Of a stretch of DNA of 64,000 nucleotides, positions 36,843 to 45,731 are shown piece after piece. Origin of the DNA: CAIWHR01 sp963830485. GTDB taxonomy: Bacteria; Pseudomonadota; Gammaproteobacteria; Burkholderiales; Casimicrobiaceae. The notes beneath the pieces were generated by a model. The model had not been told where the DNA came from. It saw nothing but the letters and a program-made list of their open reading frames with translations, and ran no database searches. Position 1 is the stretch's first letter. Each line of letters begins with the position of its first letter. The position numbers were made by a program, and so were the translations under genes. Where the stretch lies: NCBI GenBank assembly GCA_963830485.1, contig CAWHNE010000029.1, positions 372,001 through 436,000 of the forward strand, written 5' to 3'.

Positions 36843-37409
36843 TCAGACGCCGAACGGCACGACCGTGACGCCGAAGAGCGGCCGGTGGAACGTCATCACG
36901 AGGAGGGCGACGCCGATGCCAGCGACGATCGCGATCACGTCGTGCCGCGCCGACGGCTCGAAGGTCTTGAGCGCCTGCCGATGGACCGCCGAGGCGAGAT
37001 CGACGAGCGCATACGCGACGAACGCACCGAAGAGGAGCGTGCCACGGGCGTCGCCGTTCGCGCCGAGGTGCACCGCAGCCCAGATCAGCGTGCCCAAGAG
37101 CATCGGATGGCCGAGCGCGCGGCGCAGGTGCGCGCGCATGTTCGCGGCAGCGAACAGGATGAACGCGAGCGTCATCGCGACCGGCGCGACGGCGATCGCC
37201 GCGGGCAGCGGCGCGAACAGCCGCTCGCCGGGCCCAGCGGCGCGGTAGCCGACGACGATCAGCACGAGTCCTGCGAGCGACACGAGCGAGAACAGGCCGC
37301 GGTACGATCTGGCCCCGAGGCGCTCCGCGATCGGCGCGCGAAGTGCCGGCACCGTGGGCAGCAGATGGATGCCGAGGAACAGGACGAGGCCGAGCGCGAG
37401 GGCGGTCAT
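36843..37409 (-). CDS. NnrU family membrane protein
   Basis: 188 residues with five to six hydrophobic segments. The family pattern is seen in FLGIHLLPTVPALRAPIAER, LGARSYRGLFSLVSLAGLVL, ALGHPMLLGTLIWAAVHLGA and GDARGTLLFGAFVAYALVDL. NnrU was named from denitrification gene clusters and is distantly related to isoprenylcysteine methyltransferase-like membrane proteins; its reaction is unknown. No denitrification gene is nearby. It lies 34 bases downstream of the MmgE/PrpD gene and may share its transcript. Confidence 0.87.
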   Translation of the reverse strand: MTALALGLVLFLGIHLLPTVPALRAPIAERLGARSYRGLFSLVSLAGLVLIVVGYRAAGPGERLFAPLPAAIAVAPVAMTLAFILFAAANMRAHLRRALGHPMLLGTLIWAAVHLGANGDARGTLLFGAFVAYALVDLASAVHRQALKTFEPSARHDVIAIVAGIGVALLVMTFHRPLFGVTVVPFGV

Positions 37410-37443
37410 CGGGAGCTCCGGGATTCGTGGATCGGGCTTGGCG

Positions 37444-38817
37444 TCACGGCTGCGCGGCGGCGAACAACGCGCGAAGTTCGGCCGCGGCAGCCAGTGCCGC
37501 GATCCGTTCGCGCAGCCGCGCCGCACGGTCCGCGCCAAGCACGGGATCCACCAGCCCGTGAAACTTGCGCGCGAGCGCCGCATCGCCGAGCGGCGCCTCG
37601 AGGCTGCCGACGGCGTGCGCGACGAACGCGTGCAGCGAGCGGCCGTCCGCGAGCGTGATCGTCACGTCGGCGGCATCCTCGGCGATCGCGGGGTCGACCG
37701 CGGCGTGGATGCGTCCGCGCAGCGTCACCAGGTCCTCGCGGGCAACCATCGCATCGGAAAACTCGCCTTCTCCCGCTCGCCCGACGGCGAGCCCGGCCGC
37801 GCAGGCGTGGTAGACGCTGAACTTGCCCTCGAGGCCAGTGCGCGGCGACGTCTTTCCGGTGAGCTCGAGCACCAGCGGATGCACGCGCAGGTCGACGCGT
37901 TCGATATCCGCCGGTCGCAGCCCGTGCGCGTCGCGCAGTCGCACGCAGCCGTCGATTGCCGGGTGGATGACCACGCCGCATGCGAACGGCTTGTACGTGT
38001 TGAACGCGATCTCGAAGCGCTCGCCCAGGCCTTCGGTCATCTCGCGCCAGTCGCACTTCGTCGAGAACGTGCGCACGAGGCCGCGCGGCGCCTCGAGCGC
38101 GCGCGAGGACGCCGTGTAGCCATGTTTGGCGAGCAGCGCCGCGAAGAGTCCGGCACGCGCGGCCGCGCCCGGATGCAACGGTTTGGTCATCGTGCCGAAC
38201 TGCTCGCGTACGCCGACCGGCTGCGACGCGGCGATGCCGAGCGCCATCGCGGTCGCGTGTGCGTCGTGCCGCAGGAGCCGCGCGCAGGCGGCAGCCGCGC
38301 CGAGCATCCCGGTCGAGCCGGTGATGTGCCAACCCCGGTCGTAGTGGTCGGGATAGATCGCGTTGCCCACGCGACACGCGACGTCGATCCCGATGACGAG
38401 GGCGTCGACCACCGCACGGCCCGTCGCTCCCGTGTGCTCGGCGAGCGCGAGCGCCGCCGATGCAACGGGGGCCGCGGGATGGATGATCGTCTTGAGATGA
38501 GTGTCGTCGAAGTCGAACGTATGCGAGGCGATGCCGTTCAGCAAGGCGGCGCTGCCGATGTCGACGCGCTCGCTGCGGCCGTAGAGCGTCGCCTGCGGCG
38601 ATGGGGACAGCTCCCGCACGGCGCCGAGCGCTGCCTCGACCGTGGCGTGGCGCGACGCGCCGATCGCGCAGCCGAAATAGTTGAGGAGCGTCCGGCCCGC
38701 CTCCGCGTCGATCGCGTCGCTCCAGCCGCGCGACGGGTGTGACGCGACGAAGTTCGCGAGGATCTGCGTCACCGCCGGTGCATCGCTTGCCGTCGGCACG
38801 GCTGCGTCTCTCGCCAT
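37444..38817 (-). CDS. MmgE/PrpD family protein
   Basis: About 457 residues. Family landmarks: TLLNYFGCAIGASRHATVEA, SAALLNGIASHTFDFDDTHL, HPAAPVASAALALAEHTGAT, TGSTGMLGAAAACARLLRHD and KPFACGVVIHPAIDGCVRLR. The DFDDTH motif and the later Lys/His residues form the presumed active site. Relatives include 2-methylcitrate dehydratase PrpD and itaconate-related enzymes; many are of unknown substrate. The ATG at 38817 follows the stop of the adjacent Bug receptor gene by seven bases, so the two form an operon and probably act on the same organic acid. Confidence 0.87.
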   Translation of the reverse strand: MARDAAVPTASDAPAVTQILANFVASHPSRGWSDAIDAEAGRTLLNYFGCAIGASRHATVEAALGAVRELSPSPQATLYGRSERVDIGSAALLNGIASHTFDFDDTHLKTIIHPAAPVASAALALAEHTGATGRAVVDALVIGIDVACRVGNAIYPDHYDRGWHITGSTGMLGAAAACARLLRHDAHATAMALGIAASQPVGVREQFGTMTKPLHPGAAARAGLFAALLAKHGYTASSRALEAPRGLVRTFSTKCDWREMTEGLGERFEIAFNTYKPFACGVVIHPAIDGCVRLRDAHGLRPADIERVDLRVHPLVLELTGKTSPRTGLEGKFSVYHACAAGLAVGRAGEGEFSDAMVAREDLVTLRGRIHAAVDPAIAEDAADVTITLADGRSLHAFVAHAVGSLEAPLGDAALARKFHGLVDPVLGADRAARLRERIAALAAAAELRALFAAAQP

Positions 38818-38824
38818 GGCCGCG

Positions 38825-39838
38825 TCAGTCCGCAATTTCGATGTGGCGTTCCTTCGCGAGCTTCGACCAGCGCGCGATGTCGTCGCTGATGTAGCGGCCG
38901 AAGGCCTCGGGCGTCATCGGCATCGGCTCGAGCGCCTCGGCGGACAGCCGCTCGGACAGATCGGGGCTCGCGAGAAGCCGATTGATCTCCTCGTTCAGTC
39001 GCTTGACGATCGGTGCGGGCAGGTTTGCCGGCCCCACGATCCCGTACCACTGGACGCCGTCGAAGCCCGGGTAGCCCGATTCGGCGAACGTCGGCACGTC
39101 GGGGAGCAGCCGATGCCGGCTCGTGCCGGTGACGGCGAGCGGCTTCACCTTGCCCGCCCGGATATGCGGGAGTGCGGCGGCGAGCCCGGGGAACATGATC
39201 TGCGTCTGGCCGCCCAGAATATCGACGAATGCCGGCCCGATGCCGCGATAGGGAACGTGGACCGCGTCGAAGTCGGCGGCGATCTTGAGCTGCTCCATCG
39301 CAAGGTGCGTGAGCGTCCCTGATCCCGCCGAGCCGTAGGAGAGCTTGCCCGGATTCGCCTTCGCGTAGGCGACGAGCTCGCGCAGCGTCCCGACCTGCAG
39401 GGACGGCGAGACGACGAGCACGTTCGGCGTGCCGCCCACCATCGCGATGGGCGTGAAATCGCGGATCGCGTCGTACGGCAGCTTGCGCACCGCCGGATTC
39501 GTGCCGTGCGTGCCGACGTAGCCCACCATCAGCGTGTAGCCGTCGGGTGCCGCGCGCGCGGTCGCAAGCGAGCCCACGACCCCGCCGCCGCCGCTTTGGT
39601 TTTCGACGACGATCGACTGCCCGAGCGCGCGCCCGAGCCGATCGGCGATCGTCCGCGCGACGAGGTCGACGCCGCCGCCGGGCTGCACCGGCGCAATGAT
39701 CTTGATCGTCTTGGTCGGATAGTCGCCCTGCGCCGACAGCGACGGTGCGAGCGACGCAAGGCCGAGCGCGCCCGCCCGCGCGAGAAAAGCCCGGCGGCCG
39801 AAGCGCGGGAGGAGGGATTCGTCGAGGGGTCGCTTCAT
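38825..39838 (-). CDS. Bug-type tripartite tricarboxylate receptor (TctC family)
   Basis: A 337-residue periplasmic binding protein. The signal has a twin-arginine-like motif (FGRRAFLARAGALGLASLAP). Family features: YPTKTIKIIAPVQPGGGVDL, VARTIADRLGRALGQSIVVE, YGSAGSGTLTHLAMEQLKIA and VPYRGIGPAFVDILGGQTQI. Bug receptors bind carboxylates or amides and are greatly expanded in Burkholderiales. No TctA/TctB membrane genes are adjacent. It is transcribed just before the MmgE/PrpD gene. Confidence 0.92.
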   Translation of the reverse strand: MKRPLDESLLPRFGRRAFLARAGALGLASLAPSLSAQGDYPTKTIKIIAPVQPGGGVDLVARTIADRLGRALGQSIVVENQSGGGGVVGSLATARAAPDGYTLMVGYVGTHGTNPAVRKLPYDAIRDFTPIAMVGGTPNVLVVSPSLQVGTLRELVAYAKANPGKLSYGSAGSGTLTHLAMEQLKIAADFDAVHVPYRGIGPAFVDILGGQTQIMFPGLAAALPHIRAGKVKPLAVTGTSRHRLLPDVPTFAESGYPGFDGVQWYGIVGPANLPAPIVKRLNEEINRLLASPDLSERLSAEALEPMPMTPEAFGRYISDDIARWSKLAKERHIEIAD

Positions 39839-40017
39839 GGCATCGATCTCCGGTTGCGGAGGGGGAATCACCGAACGGCCATTATCGTGCATCGCCGAAC
39901 CGATCGCTCCCGATCGGACTTGGTAGAATAGCGCAGTAACGCGAGCTTCACGTGCGGGACGCGCGCTGCATCGACCGGGCGCGCCGTGCCCGGTCACTTC
40001 GACAGCAGGAATCCCCG

Positions 40018-41097
40018 ATGCGAGTGTTCAATTTCAGCGCCGGTCCCGCGGTGCTGCCCGAGGAAGTGCTGCACCAGGCCGCCGCCGAGATGCTCGATTG
40101 GCGCGGCAGCGGCATGTCCGTGATGGAAATGAGCCATCGCGGCAAGGAGTTCATCGGCATCGCAGCGAAGGCCGAGGCCGATCTCCGGACGCTGCTCGCG
40201 ATCCCCGCCAACTACAAGGTGCTGTTCCTGCAGGGCGGCGCGATCGGCGAGAATGCGATCGTGCCGATGAACCTACTGGGAGCGAAGAAGGCGGCTGACT
40301 ACGTCAACACCGGCGAATGGTCGAAGAAATCGATCAAGGAGGCCAGGAAATACTGCACCGTGAATATCGCCGCGTCCGCCGAGGACAAGGGATTCACGTA
40401 CGTGCCGCCGCAGGCGAGCTGGAAGCTCGACCCGGGCGCGGCCTACGTGCACGTGTGCACGAACGAGACGATCGGCGGGGTCGAGTACGGGTGGACGCCG
40501 AAGACAGGGGAGGTGCCCCTCGTCGCCGACATGTCGTCGCACATCCTGTCGCGCCCGATCGACATCGCCAAGTTCGGCGTGATCTACGCTGGGGCGCAGA
40601 AGAACGCGGGCACCGCCGGCTTGACGCTCGTGCTCGTCCGCGACGACCTTCTCGACCGGGCGCTGCCGGTCACGCCGTCGGCCTTCCACTGGAAGGAGCA
40701 GGCAGCCGCCGATTCGATGGTCAACACGCCGGCGACGTGGTCGATCTACATCGCCGGCCTCGTCTTCGAATGGCTGCTCCGGCAGGGCGGGATCGAGGCG
40801 ATCGAGCGGCGCAACGCCGAGAAGGCGGCTCTGCTCTACGACTACCTCGATGCGACGGCCTTCTATGCGAATCCGGTGCGCCGCGAGGACCGCTCGCGAA
40901 TGAACGTGCCGTTCCGGCTCGCGAACGAAGCGCTCGACGAGGCGTTCCTCAAGGGCGCGAAGGAAGCCGGCATGGTGCAATTGAAGGGCCACCGCTCGGT
41001 CGGCGGCATGCGGGCGTCGATCTACAATGCAATGCCGCTCGACGGCGTGCGCACGCTCGTCGCCTACATGAAGGAATTCGAGCGCCGGCACGGATAG
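40018..41097 (+). CDS. serC: Phosphoserine aminotransferase
   Basis: 3-phosphohydroxypyruvate plus glutamate to phosphoserine; it also acts in pyridoxal phosphate synthesis. 359 intact residues. Landmarks: RVFNFSAGPAVLPEEVLHQA, SGMSVMEMSHRGKEFIGIAA, VLFLQGGAIGENAIVPMNLL and VADMSSHILSRPID. The PLP-binding Lys is in GVIYAGAQKNAGTAGLTLV, and the end is KGHRSVGGMRASIYNAMPL. It is followed six bases later by serA on the same strand, so the first two steps of serine synthesis are co-expressed. Confidence 0.96.
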   Translation: MRVFNFSAGPAVLPEEVLHQAAAEMLDWRGSGMSVMEMSHRGKEFIGIAAKAEADLRTLLAIPANYKVLFLQGGAIGENAIVPMNLLGAKKAADYVNTGEWSKKSIKEARKYCTVNIAASAEDKGFTYVPPQASWKLDPGAAYVHVCTNETIGGVEYGWTPKTGEVPLVADMSSHILSRPIDIAKFGVIYAGAQKNAGTAGLTLVLVRDDLLDRALPVTPSAFHWKEQAAADSMVNTPATWSIYIAGLVFEWLLRQGGIEAIERRNAEKAALLYDYLDATAFYANPVRREDRSRMNVPFRLANEALDEAFLKGAKEAGMVQLKGHRSVGGMRASIYNAMPLDGVRTLVAYMKEFERRHG

Positions 41098-41103
41098 CCG
41101 CTC

Positions 41104-42285
41104 ATGTCCAAGTACCAGATCCTGACGCTGAACGCCATCTCGAGCCACGGGCTGCACCGCTTTCCCGCGGCGCGCTATTCCGTTGGGAAGACCACCGAGG
41201 CGCCGGACGCGATCCTCGTCCGTTCGCACGATATGCACGCGATGGCGATCCCGCCCTCGGTGAAAGCGGTTGGCCGCGCCGGCGCGGGCACCAACAACAT
41301 CCCGGTCGAAGCCCTCTCGCAGCGCGGCGTGCCCGTGTTCAACGCGCCAGGCGCCAACGCGAACGCGGTGAAGGAGTTGGTGCTGGCGGCGCTGCTGATC
41401 GGCGCGCGCAACCTGGTGCCGGCACTCGCGTACGTGCGCCATCTCGATGCGGCGGCGCCGGACTTCGAGCGCCAGGTCGAGGACGGGAAGAAGCAGTTCG
41501 CCGGCGTCGAGCTGCCGCAGCGGACGCTCGGCATCGTCGGCCTCGGCGCGATCGGCAGCCTCGTCGCCGACACGGCGATCAAGCTCGGCATGAAGGTCAT
41601 CGGCTTCGACCCGGAGATCACCGTCGACGCCGCGTGGCGGCTGCCGTCGACGGTGAAGAAGGCGAACAGCGTCGAGGAGCTCGTCAAGCAGTCGGATTTC
41701 GTCACGCTGCACGTGCCGCTCGTCGCCGCGACCCGTAACGTCATCGACGCAAAGCGGCTCGCCGCGATGAAGCCCGGCGCCGTGCTGCTCAACTTCGCGC
41801 GCGACGGCCTGGTCGACGAGGCGGCGCTTGTCGCAGCGCTGCGCGCGCACCGCCTCAAGGGCTACCTGACCGACTTCCCCAGCCCGGCGCTCCTGGCCGA
41901 GCCGGGCGTCGTCGCGCTGCCGCACCTGGGCGCATCGACCGAGGAGGCCGAGGAGAACTGCGCGGTGATGGTCGTCGACCAGGTGCGCGAGTATCTCGAG
42001 CACGGGACGATCGCGAACGCCGTGAACTTCCCGAACGTCGACATGCCGCGCGAATCGCCGCACCGGGTCGCGATCGCCAATGCGAACGTGCCGAACATGC
42101 TGGGACAGATCTCGACGACGGTGGCGCGCGCCGGGCTCAACATTCACAACATGGTCAACAAGTCGCGCGGTGAGACGGCCTACACGCTGGTCGACGTCGA
42201 CAGTCCCGTCGAAGCGGAGGTGATCGTCGCGCTGTCCGCGATCGCGGGTGTGCTGTCCGTGCGGGCCATTCCCGCCGAACCGTAA
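41104..42285 (+). CDS. serA: D-3-phosphoglycerate dehydrogenase
   Basis: 3-phosphoglycerate to 3-phosphohydroxypyruvate with NAD. 393 intact residues. The substrate region is AVGRAGAGTNNIPVEALSQR. The Rossmann motif is TLGIVGLGAIGSLVADTAIK. Catalytic residues are Arg in LLNFARDGLVDEAAL, Glu within EPGVVA and His in ALPHLGASTEEAEEN. A C-terminal ACT domain (MLGQISTTVARAGLNIHNMV, ETAYTLVDVDSPVEAEV) could give serine feedback control. This is the shorter form found in many proteobacteria with SerC alongside. Confidence 0.94.
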   Translation: MSKYQILTLNAISSHGLHRFPAARYSVGKTTEAPDAILVRSHDMHAMAIPPSVKAVGRAGAGTNNIPVEALSQRGVPVFNAPGANANAVKELVLAALLIGARNLVPALAYVRHLDAAAPDFERQVEDGKKQFAGVELPQRTLGIVGLGAIGSLVADTAIKLGMKVIGFDPEITVDAAWRLPSTVKKANSVEELVKQSDFVTLHVPLVAATRNVIDAKRLAAMKPGAVLLNFARDGLVDEAALVAALRAHRLKGYLTDFPSPALLAEPGVVALPHLGASTEEAEENCAVMVVDQVREYLEHGTIANAVNFPNVDMPRESPHRVAIANANVPNMLGQISTTVARAGLNIHNMVNKSRGETAYTLVDVDSPVEAEVIVALSAIAGVLSVRAIPAEP

Positions 42286-42300
42286 GCGACGTCTCGCGCG

Positions 42301-42942
42301 TCAGACGACGCGCAACCCGAGCTTCGCCGCCGCGTAGACCGCTTCCGTGCGATTGCGCGCGCCGAGCGTGCGCAGCACCGCCGACAGGTGCGCCTTCACC
42401 GTGCTCTCGGACAAGTCGAGGGTGCGCGCGATCAGCTTGTTCGGCTGGCCCCGGATCACACAGTGCAGGACCTCGATCTGCCGCGGCGAGAGGTTGCGCA
42501 GGAGCTTCTCGGGGTCGCCTTGCGCGGGCGAAGCGGCGGTGGGCCCGTCGTCGCTCGCGAGCGCGGACACGGGCAAGTAGACGCCGTGCGCGAGGATTAG
42601 CCGCAGCGCCTGGATCAGGATCTCCGGCGTCGACGACTTCGGCACGAAGCCCATCGCGCCGTGCTCGATGGTCGCGCGGATCATCCGTGGGTCGTCCTCG
42701 CCCGACAGCACGACGACCGGCGCTTGCGGAAACGTGTTGCGGATCGACGCGAGCGCCTCGAGGTTGCCTACCCCCGGCAGGTTGAGATCGAGGAGGACCA
42801 GGTCGTACGGCGTGTCGCGCTTCGCGATCGCCGCGGCGACGCTCCCGGCCTCGTCGACGGCGAGCTCCTCGTCGAGGCCGCGCAACAGGAACTTGAGCCC
42901 CTCGCGGAAGAGCGCGTGATCGTCGATCAGGAGCAGGTGCAC
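42301..42942 (-). CDS. LuxR/NarL-type response regulator
   Basis: 213 residues. The receiver domain has the acidic pair LLLIDDHALFREGLKFLL, the phospho-acceptor Asp in DLVLLDLNLPGVGN, and Lys in GAMGFVPKSSTPEILI. The C-terminal LuxR HTH is LSPRQIEVLHCVIRGQPNKL, IARTLDLSESTVKAHLSAVL. A GTG start at 42942 begins the receiver exactly. It is divergent from a six-gene operon that includes a hybrid histidine kinase, the probable phospho-donor. The intergenic region has clustered CCAAT-like repeats that could be its binding sites. Confidence 0.92.
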   Translation of the reverse strand: MHLLLIDDHALFREGLKFLLRGLDEELAVDEAGSVAAAIAKRDTPYDLVLLDLNLPGVGNLEALASIRNTFPQAPVVVLSGEDDPRMIRATIEHGAMGFVPKSSTPEILIQALRLILAHGVYLPVSALASDDGPTAASPAQGDPEKLLRNLSPRQIEVLHCVIRGQPNKLIARTLDLSESTVKAHLSAVLRTLGARNRTEAVYAAAKLGLRVV

Positions 42943-43016
42943 GTTCGTCCGTCCGTCGCGTCGCTTCGCTCCGAGTATAGCCTCGCGGCGGTGCGCGGTG
43001 CGGCCGGCGCACTTGT

Positions 43017-43068
43017 CCATTTGGCCAATCCCAATGGCTGTCCTCGTCCGGCCGTCTGCCCAATAGGC
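43017..43068. promoter_or_regulatory. Clustered CCAAT-like repeats in the divergent promoter region
   Basis: CCATT (43017-43021) and AATGG (43033-43037) form an inverted repeat around the perfect palindrome TTGGCCAA (43021-43028). CCCAATGG (43030-43037) and CCCAATAGG (43059-43067) are direct repeats. The cluster lies midway between the response-regulator gene (start 42942) and the operon starting at 43144, a good position for shared control of both. Confidence 0.4.
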
Positions 43069-43143
43069 GCGGCCGGGCGCGCCTCGCACAATCGGGCCGA
43101 CGGTCGAGGACATCCCTGGCCGCCGGAATGCAAGGAGCGAACG

Positions 43144-43362
43144 ATGACAACTGGACCCGAAGACAGGCTGCTGCCGGCAAGCGCGATCGCCGCGATGCTG
43201 GTCGCGGCCTCGCTGATCGTCGGTCTTGCGTACTGGGTCGGCGACTCGATCGCGCCGGAGCTCGCCGCGCTCGTGCAGGTCACGAGCAGCGAAACTGCCG
43301 CGGCACCCGCGCCGACGATCCCGGCCAGCGCGCGGAAAGTCGAATCGGCGGCCGGCCGATAA
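43144..43362 (+). CDS. Small single-pass membrane protein (72 aa)
   Basis: 72 residues with a strong ribosome site (AAGGAG). One transmembrane segment at about residues 13-32 (AIAAMLVAASLIVGLAYWVG) is followed by an Ala/Pro/Thr-rich, probably periplasmic tail (SSETAAAPAPTIPAS). No known family. It is the first gene of the operon leading to the hybrid histidine kinase, so a membrane accessory to that sensor is possible. Confidence 0.6.
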   Translation: MTTGPEDRLLPASAIAAMLVAASLIVGLAYWVGDSIAPELAALVQVTSSETAAAPAPTIPASARKVESAAGR

Positions 43363-43386
43363 CGGCGGCTCTCGAGGAGTTCAAGC

Positions 43387-43728
43387 ATGGGCGCATTGCT
43401 TCAGCTGATGACACTGCCCGCCGCGTGCATGCTGATGGCGTGGGTGCGCGCCGGCAGCGCGCAGGCGGTCGCCGCACTCCTGCACGGCGCTGTCGCGCTG
43501 ATCGCGGGACGCGACGCCGCGCGGGCCCGGCTTGCCGCGAGCGCGGTCAAGGTGCCGGCCGCCGCACACCCGGTCGCTGCCCTTTCCGCCGCGATGAGCC
43601 GCGCTTGGCCCAGGCTCGCGCACGCGGCGCGTCATCCGGCCGTACCGCACGCGTTCGCGGTCGCCGGACCTCCCTTGCGTGTCCGGAGGATCCAGCGCTT
43701 CCCGAGCGTTCGCGCCGGGGCGTGCTGA
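43387..43728 (+). CDS. Small hydrophobic/basic protein of unknown function (113 aa)
   Basis: The ATG at 43387 follows a GAGGAG site, 24 bases after the preceding stop. The N-terminal 45 residues are hydrophobic (LLQLMTLPAACMLMAWVRAG, AVAALLHGAVALIAG). The rest is basic and Ala/Arg-rich, ending RIQRFPSVRAGAC. It could be membrane associated. No family is recognised, and composition alone does not exclude a chance open frame; position in a tight operon favours a gene. Confidence 0.45.
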   Translation: MGALLQLMTLPAACMLMAWVRAGSAQAVAALLHGAVALIAGRDAARARLAASAVKVPAAAHPVAALSAAMSRAWPRLAHAARHPAVPHAFAVAGPPLRVRRIQRFPSVRAGAC

Positions 43729-43739
43729 AGGGAGGTCAC

Positions 43740-43973
43740 ATGTTGCGATGCCTGAACGGCCGGGACTGCGAGTTCGTGCGGCCGGAGATGTTCGACCGGC
43801 CGGGATGCCGGCGGCACGGAGCGTCGTGCGGCGAGGGCGCGGGACGTGGAGGCCTGCGCCCGATGCCGCCGGCCTGCGCTGGCGCCGGTTTCCTTCGGCT
43901 GGCCGCTGGTTTATCGTGGGCACCCGAGGTCCATTCGCCCGTCGCGCGCGACGGGAGCGGGGACGAGCGATGA
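43740..43973 (+). CDS. Possible Cys-rich small protein (77 aa) coupled to the kinase gene
   Basis: The ATG at 43740 is preceded by GGGAGG, and the stop overlaps the kinase start (ATGA at 43970-43973). The product begins MLRCLNGRDCEFVRPEMFDR and has six cysteines in its first 45 residues, including GCRRHGASCGEG. It is not recognised. Gene spacing supports it; coding bias does not settle it. It could instead be leader sequence for the kinase. Confidence 0.4.
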   Translation: MLRCLNGRDCEFVRPEMFDRPGCRRHGASCGEGAGRGGLRPMPPACAGAGFLRLAAGLSWAPEVHSPVARDGSGDER

Positions 43974-45731
43974 CGTCGCAGGTGGTAACGGCGGGCACGG
44001 CGAGGACGCTCGAGGAAGAGCTCCTGCGGGCGCTCGCGCGCCAGACGCGGCGGGTCCCGCTGCCGGTGTTCCTCGCGACGCTGATGATCGCGGCGCTGGC
44101 GGCGCAAAGGGTGCCGCTGGGCGCGTGGGCGGGGTGGCTCCTGCTGGTCGCCGCGGTGCTGGTCGTCCGTCGGACGCTGCTCTGGCGGCTGCCGAGCCTG
44201 TCCGGCTACACCGACCGCGAGAAGCTGCGCATCGCGATCCTGTTGAACGTCGCGAACGGCGTCGTGCACGGCCTGTCGCTCCTGTTCTTCCCGTTCCTGC
44301 CCGAGTTCGAGCGTGCGATTCAGTCGATGATCATGGTCGGGCTCTGCGCCGGCGCCGTCGCGACCAACGTTGGCTACATGCCGGTGCTGGCGGGGTATCT
44401 CGTGCCCACGATCGTGCCGCTCGCGCTCATGTGGGCGGTGAGCCCCGGCATCGCCGACGCGGGATGGATCGAGCGGTCCACGGCGATTCTGATCGCGCTC
44501 TTCGGCGCCATCCTGGTTGCGCTCGCTCGCGACGCCTACCGGCTCTTTCGCGAGTCTTTCGAAATCCGGGCCGAGCAGGCGGCGCTAAACGAGCGCCTGC
44601 AGGCGGCGCTCGAGCACGCCGAGGCGGCGAACCGCGCGAAGACACGCTTCCTCGCGGCGGCGAGCCACGACCTCCGGCAGCCGATCCACACGCTGTCGCT
44701 GTTCGGCGCCGCGCTCGCGATGTGCAACCTCGATTCGCGCACGCGCGAGATCTCGCAGAACATCAACGTCGCGCTGCAGGGGATGGCGTCGCAGTTCGAC
44801 GCGCTCCTCGACATCTCGAAGCTCGACGCGGGCGTCGTCCATGCGACGCGGGCGCCGTTCGAACCGCGACGGTTGGTCGAACACCTGCGCCACGAGTTCG
44901 CGCCCGTGGCGCAGGCCAAGGGCCTCGCGCTCGCGGCGAGGTGCTCGTTCGACGGCGTCGTCGACACCGATCGTCTGCTGCTCGAGCGCATCGTGCGCAA
45001 CCTCGTCGACAACGCGATCAAGTACACCGACGCGGGCAGCATCCGGCTCGACGTCGCGGCGACGGGTTCGGAGGTCGTCATCACGGTGGCCGACACCGGC
45101 CGCGGTATTCCGGAGGCCGAGCACGCGCGCGTGTTCGAGGAGTTCTACCAGCTGGACAACCCCGAGCGTGACCGCACGCGCGGGTTCGGGCTCGGGCTGT
45201 CGATCGTGAAGCGCCTCTCCGATCTGCTCGGCCTGCGGCTCGAGATGACCTCCGCGCCGGGCAAGGGAACGACGTTCCGCTTGCACCTTGCCGCGAGCGC
45301 ACGCGGCCCCGTCGACGCCGCACCGTCCGACGCGGTCGCGTCGCGCCTCGCAGGGCTCCACGTGCTGGTCGTCGACGACGAGGGCCACGTCCGGCTTGGA
45401 ATGAAGACGCTGCTCGAGGGGATGGGCTGCCGCGCCACCGTCGTCGAGAGCACCGCGCGCGCTGTCGAGGCGGCGGGCGCCGACCGGCCCGATGTCGTCG
45501 TCGCCGATTTCCGGCTGCGCGGCGACGACAACGGGATCGCGGCCGTGCGCTCGGTGCGCGCGCTCTATCCCGACGCTGCCGGCGATCCTGCTCTCGGGCG
45601 ACACGGCGCCCGACCGCCTGCGCGAAGCCGAGGAGGCGGGGATCGCGCTCCTGCACAAGCCGGTCGCAGTCGCCGCGCTCGCGCAGGCGATCGCCGACGC
45701 CGGCGAGCCGGTCGCGATCGCACGCCCATGA
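43970..45731 (+). CDS. Hybrid sensor histidine kinase/response regulator (one frameshift)
   Basis: 586 residues after removing one extra base near 45572. The N-terminal ~200 residues hold about six membrane segments (LPVFLATLMIAALAAQ, WLLLVAAVLVVRRTLLW, NVGYMPVLAGYLVPTIVPLA, STAILIALFGAILVALARDA). A coiled linker leads to the H-box FLAAASHDLRQPIHTLSLFG. The N-, G1- and G2-boxes of the ATPase domain follow (RNLVDNAIKYTD, VADTGRGIPEAE, RGFGLGLSIVKRLSDLL). A C-terminal receiver has LHVLVVDDEGHV, DVVVADFRLRGDDNG and AILLSGDTAPDRLREAEE. The membrane sensor type resembles orphan kinases of Burkholderiales. The stop overlaps the next gene's start (ATGA). Confidence 0.9.

Noticed and set aside
40273..42147. 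624-residue open frame on the minus strand
   Set aside because: It is antisense to intact serC and serA and has the Arg/Asp/His/Val-rich composition of an antisense shadow.
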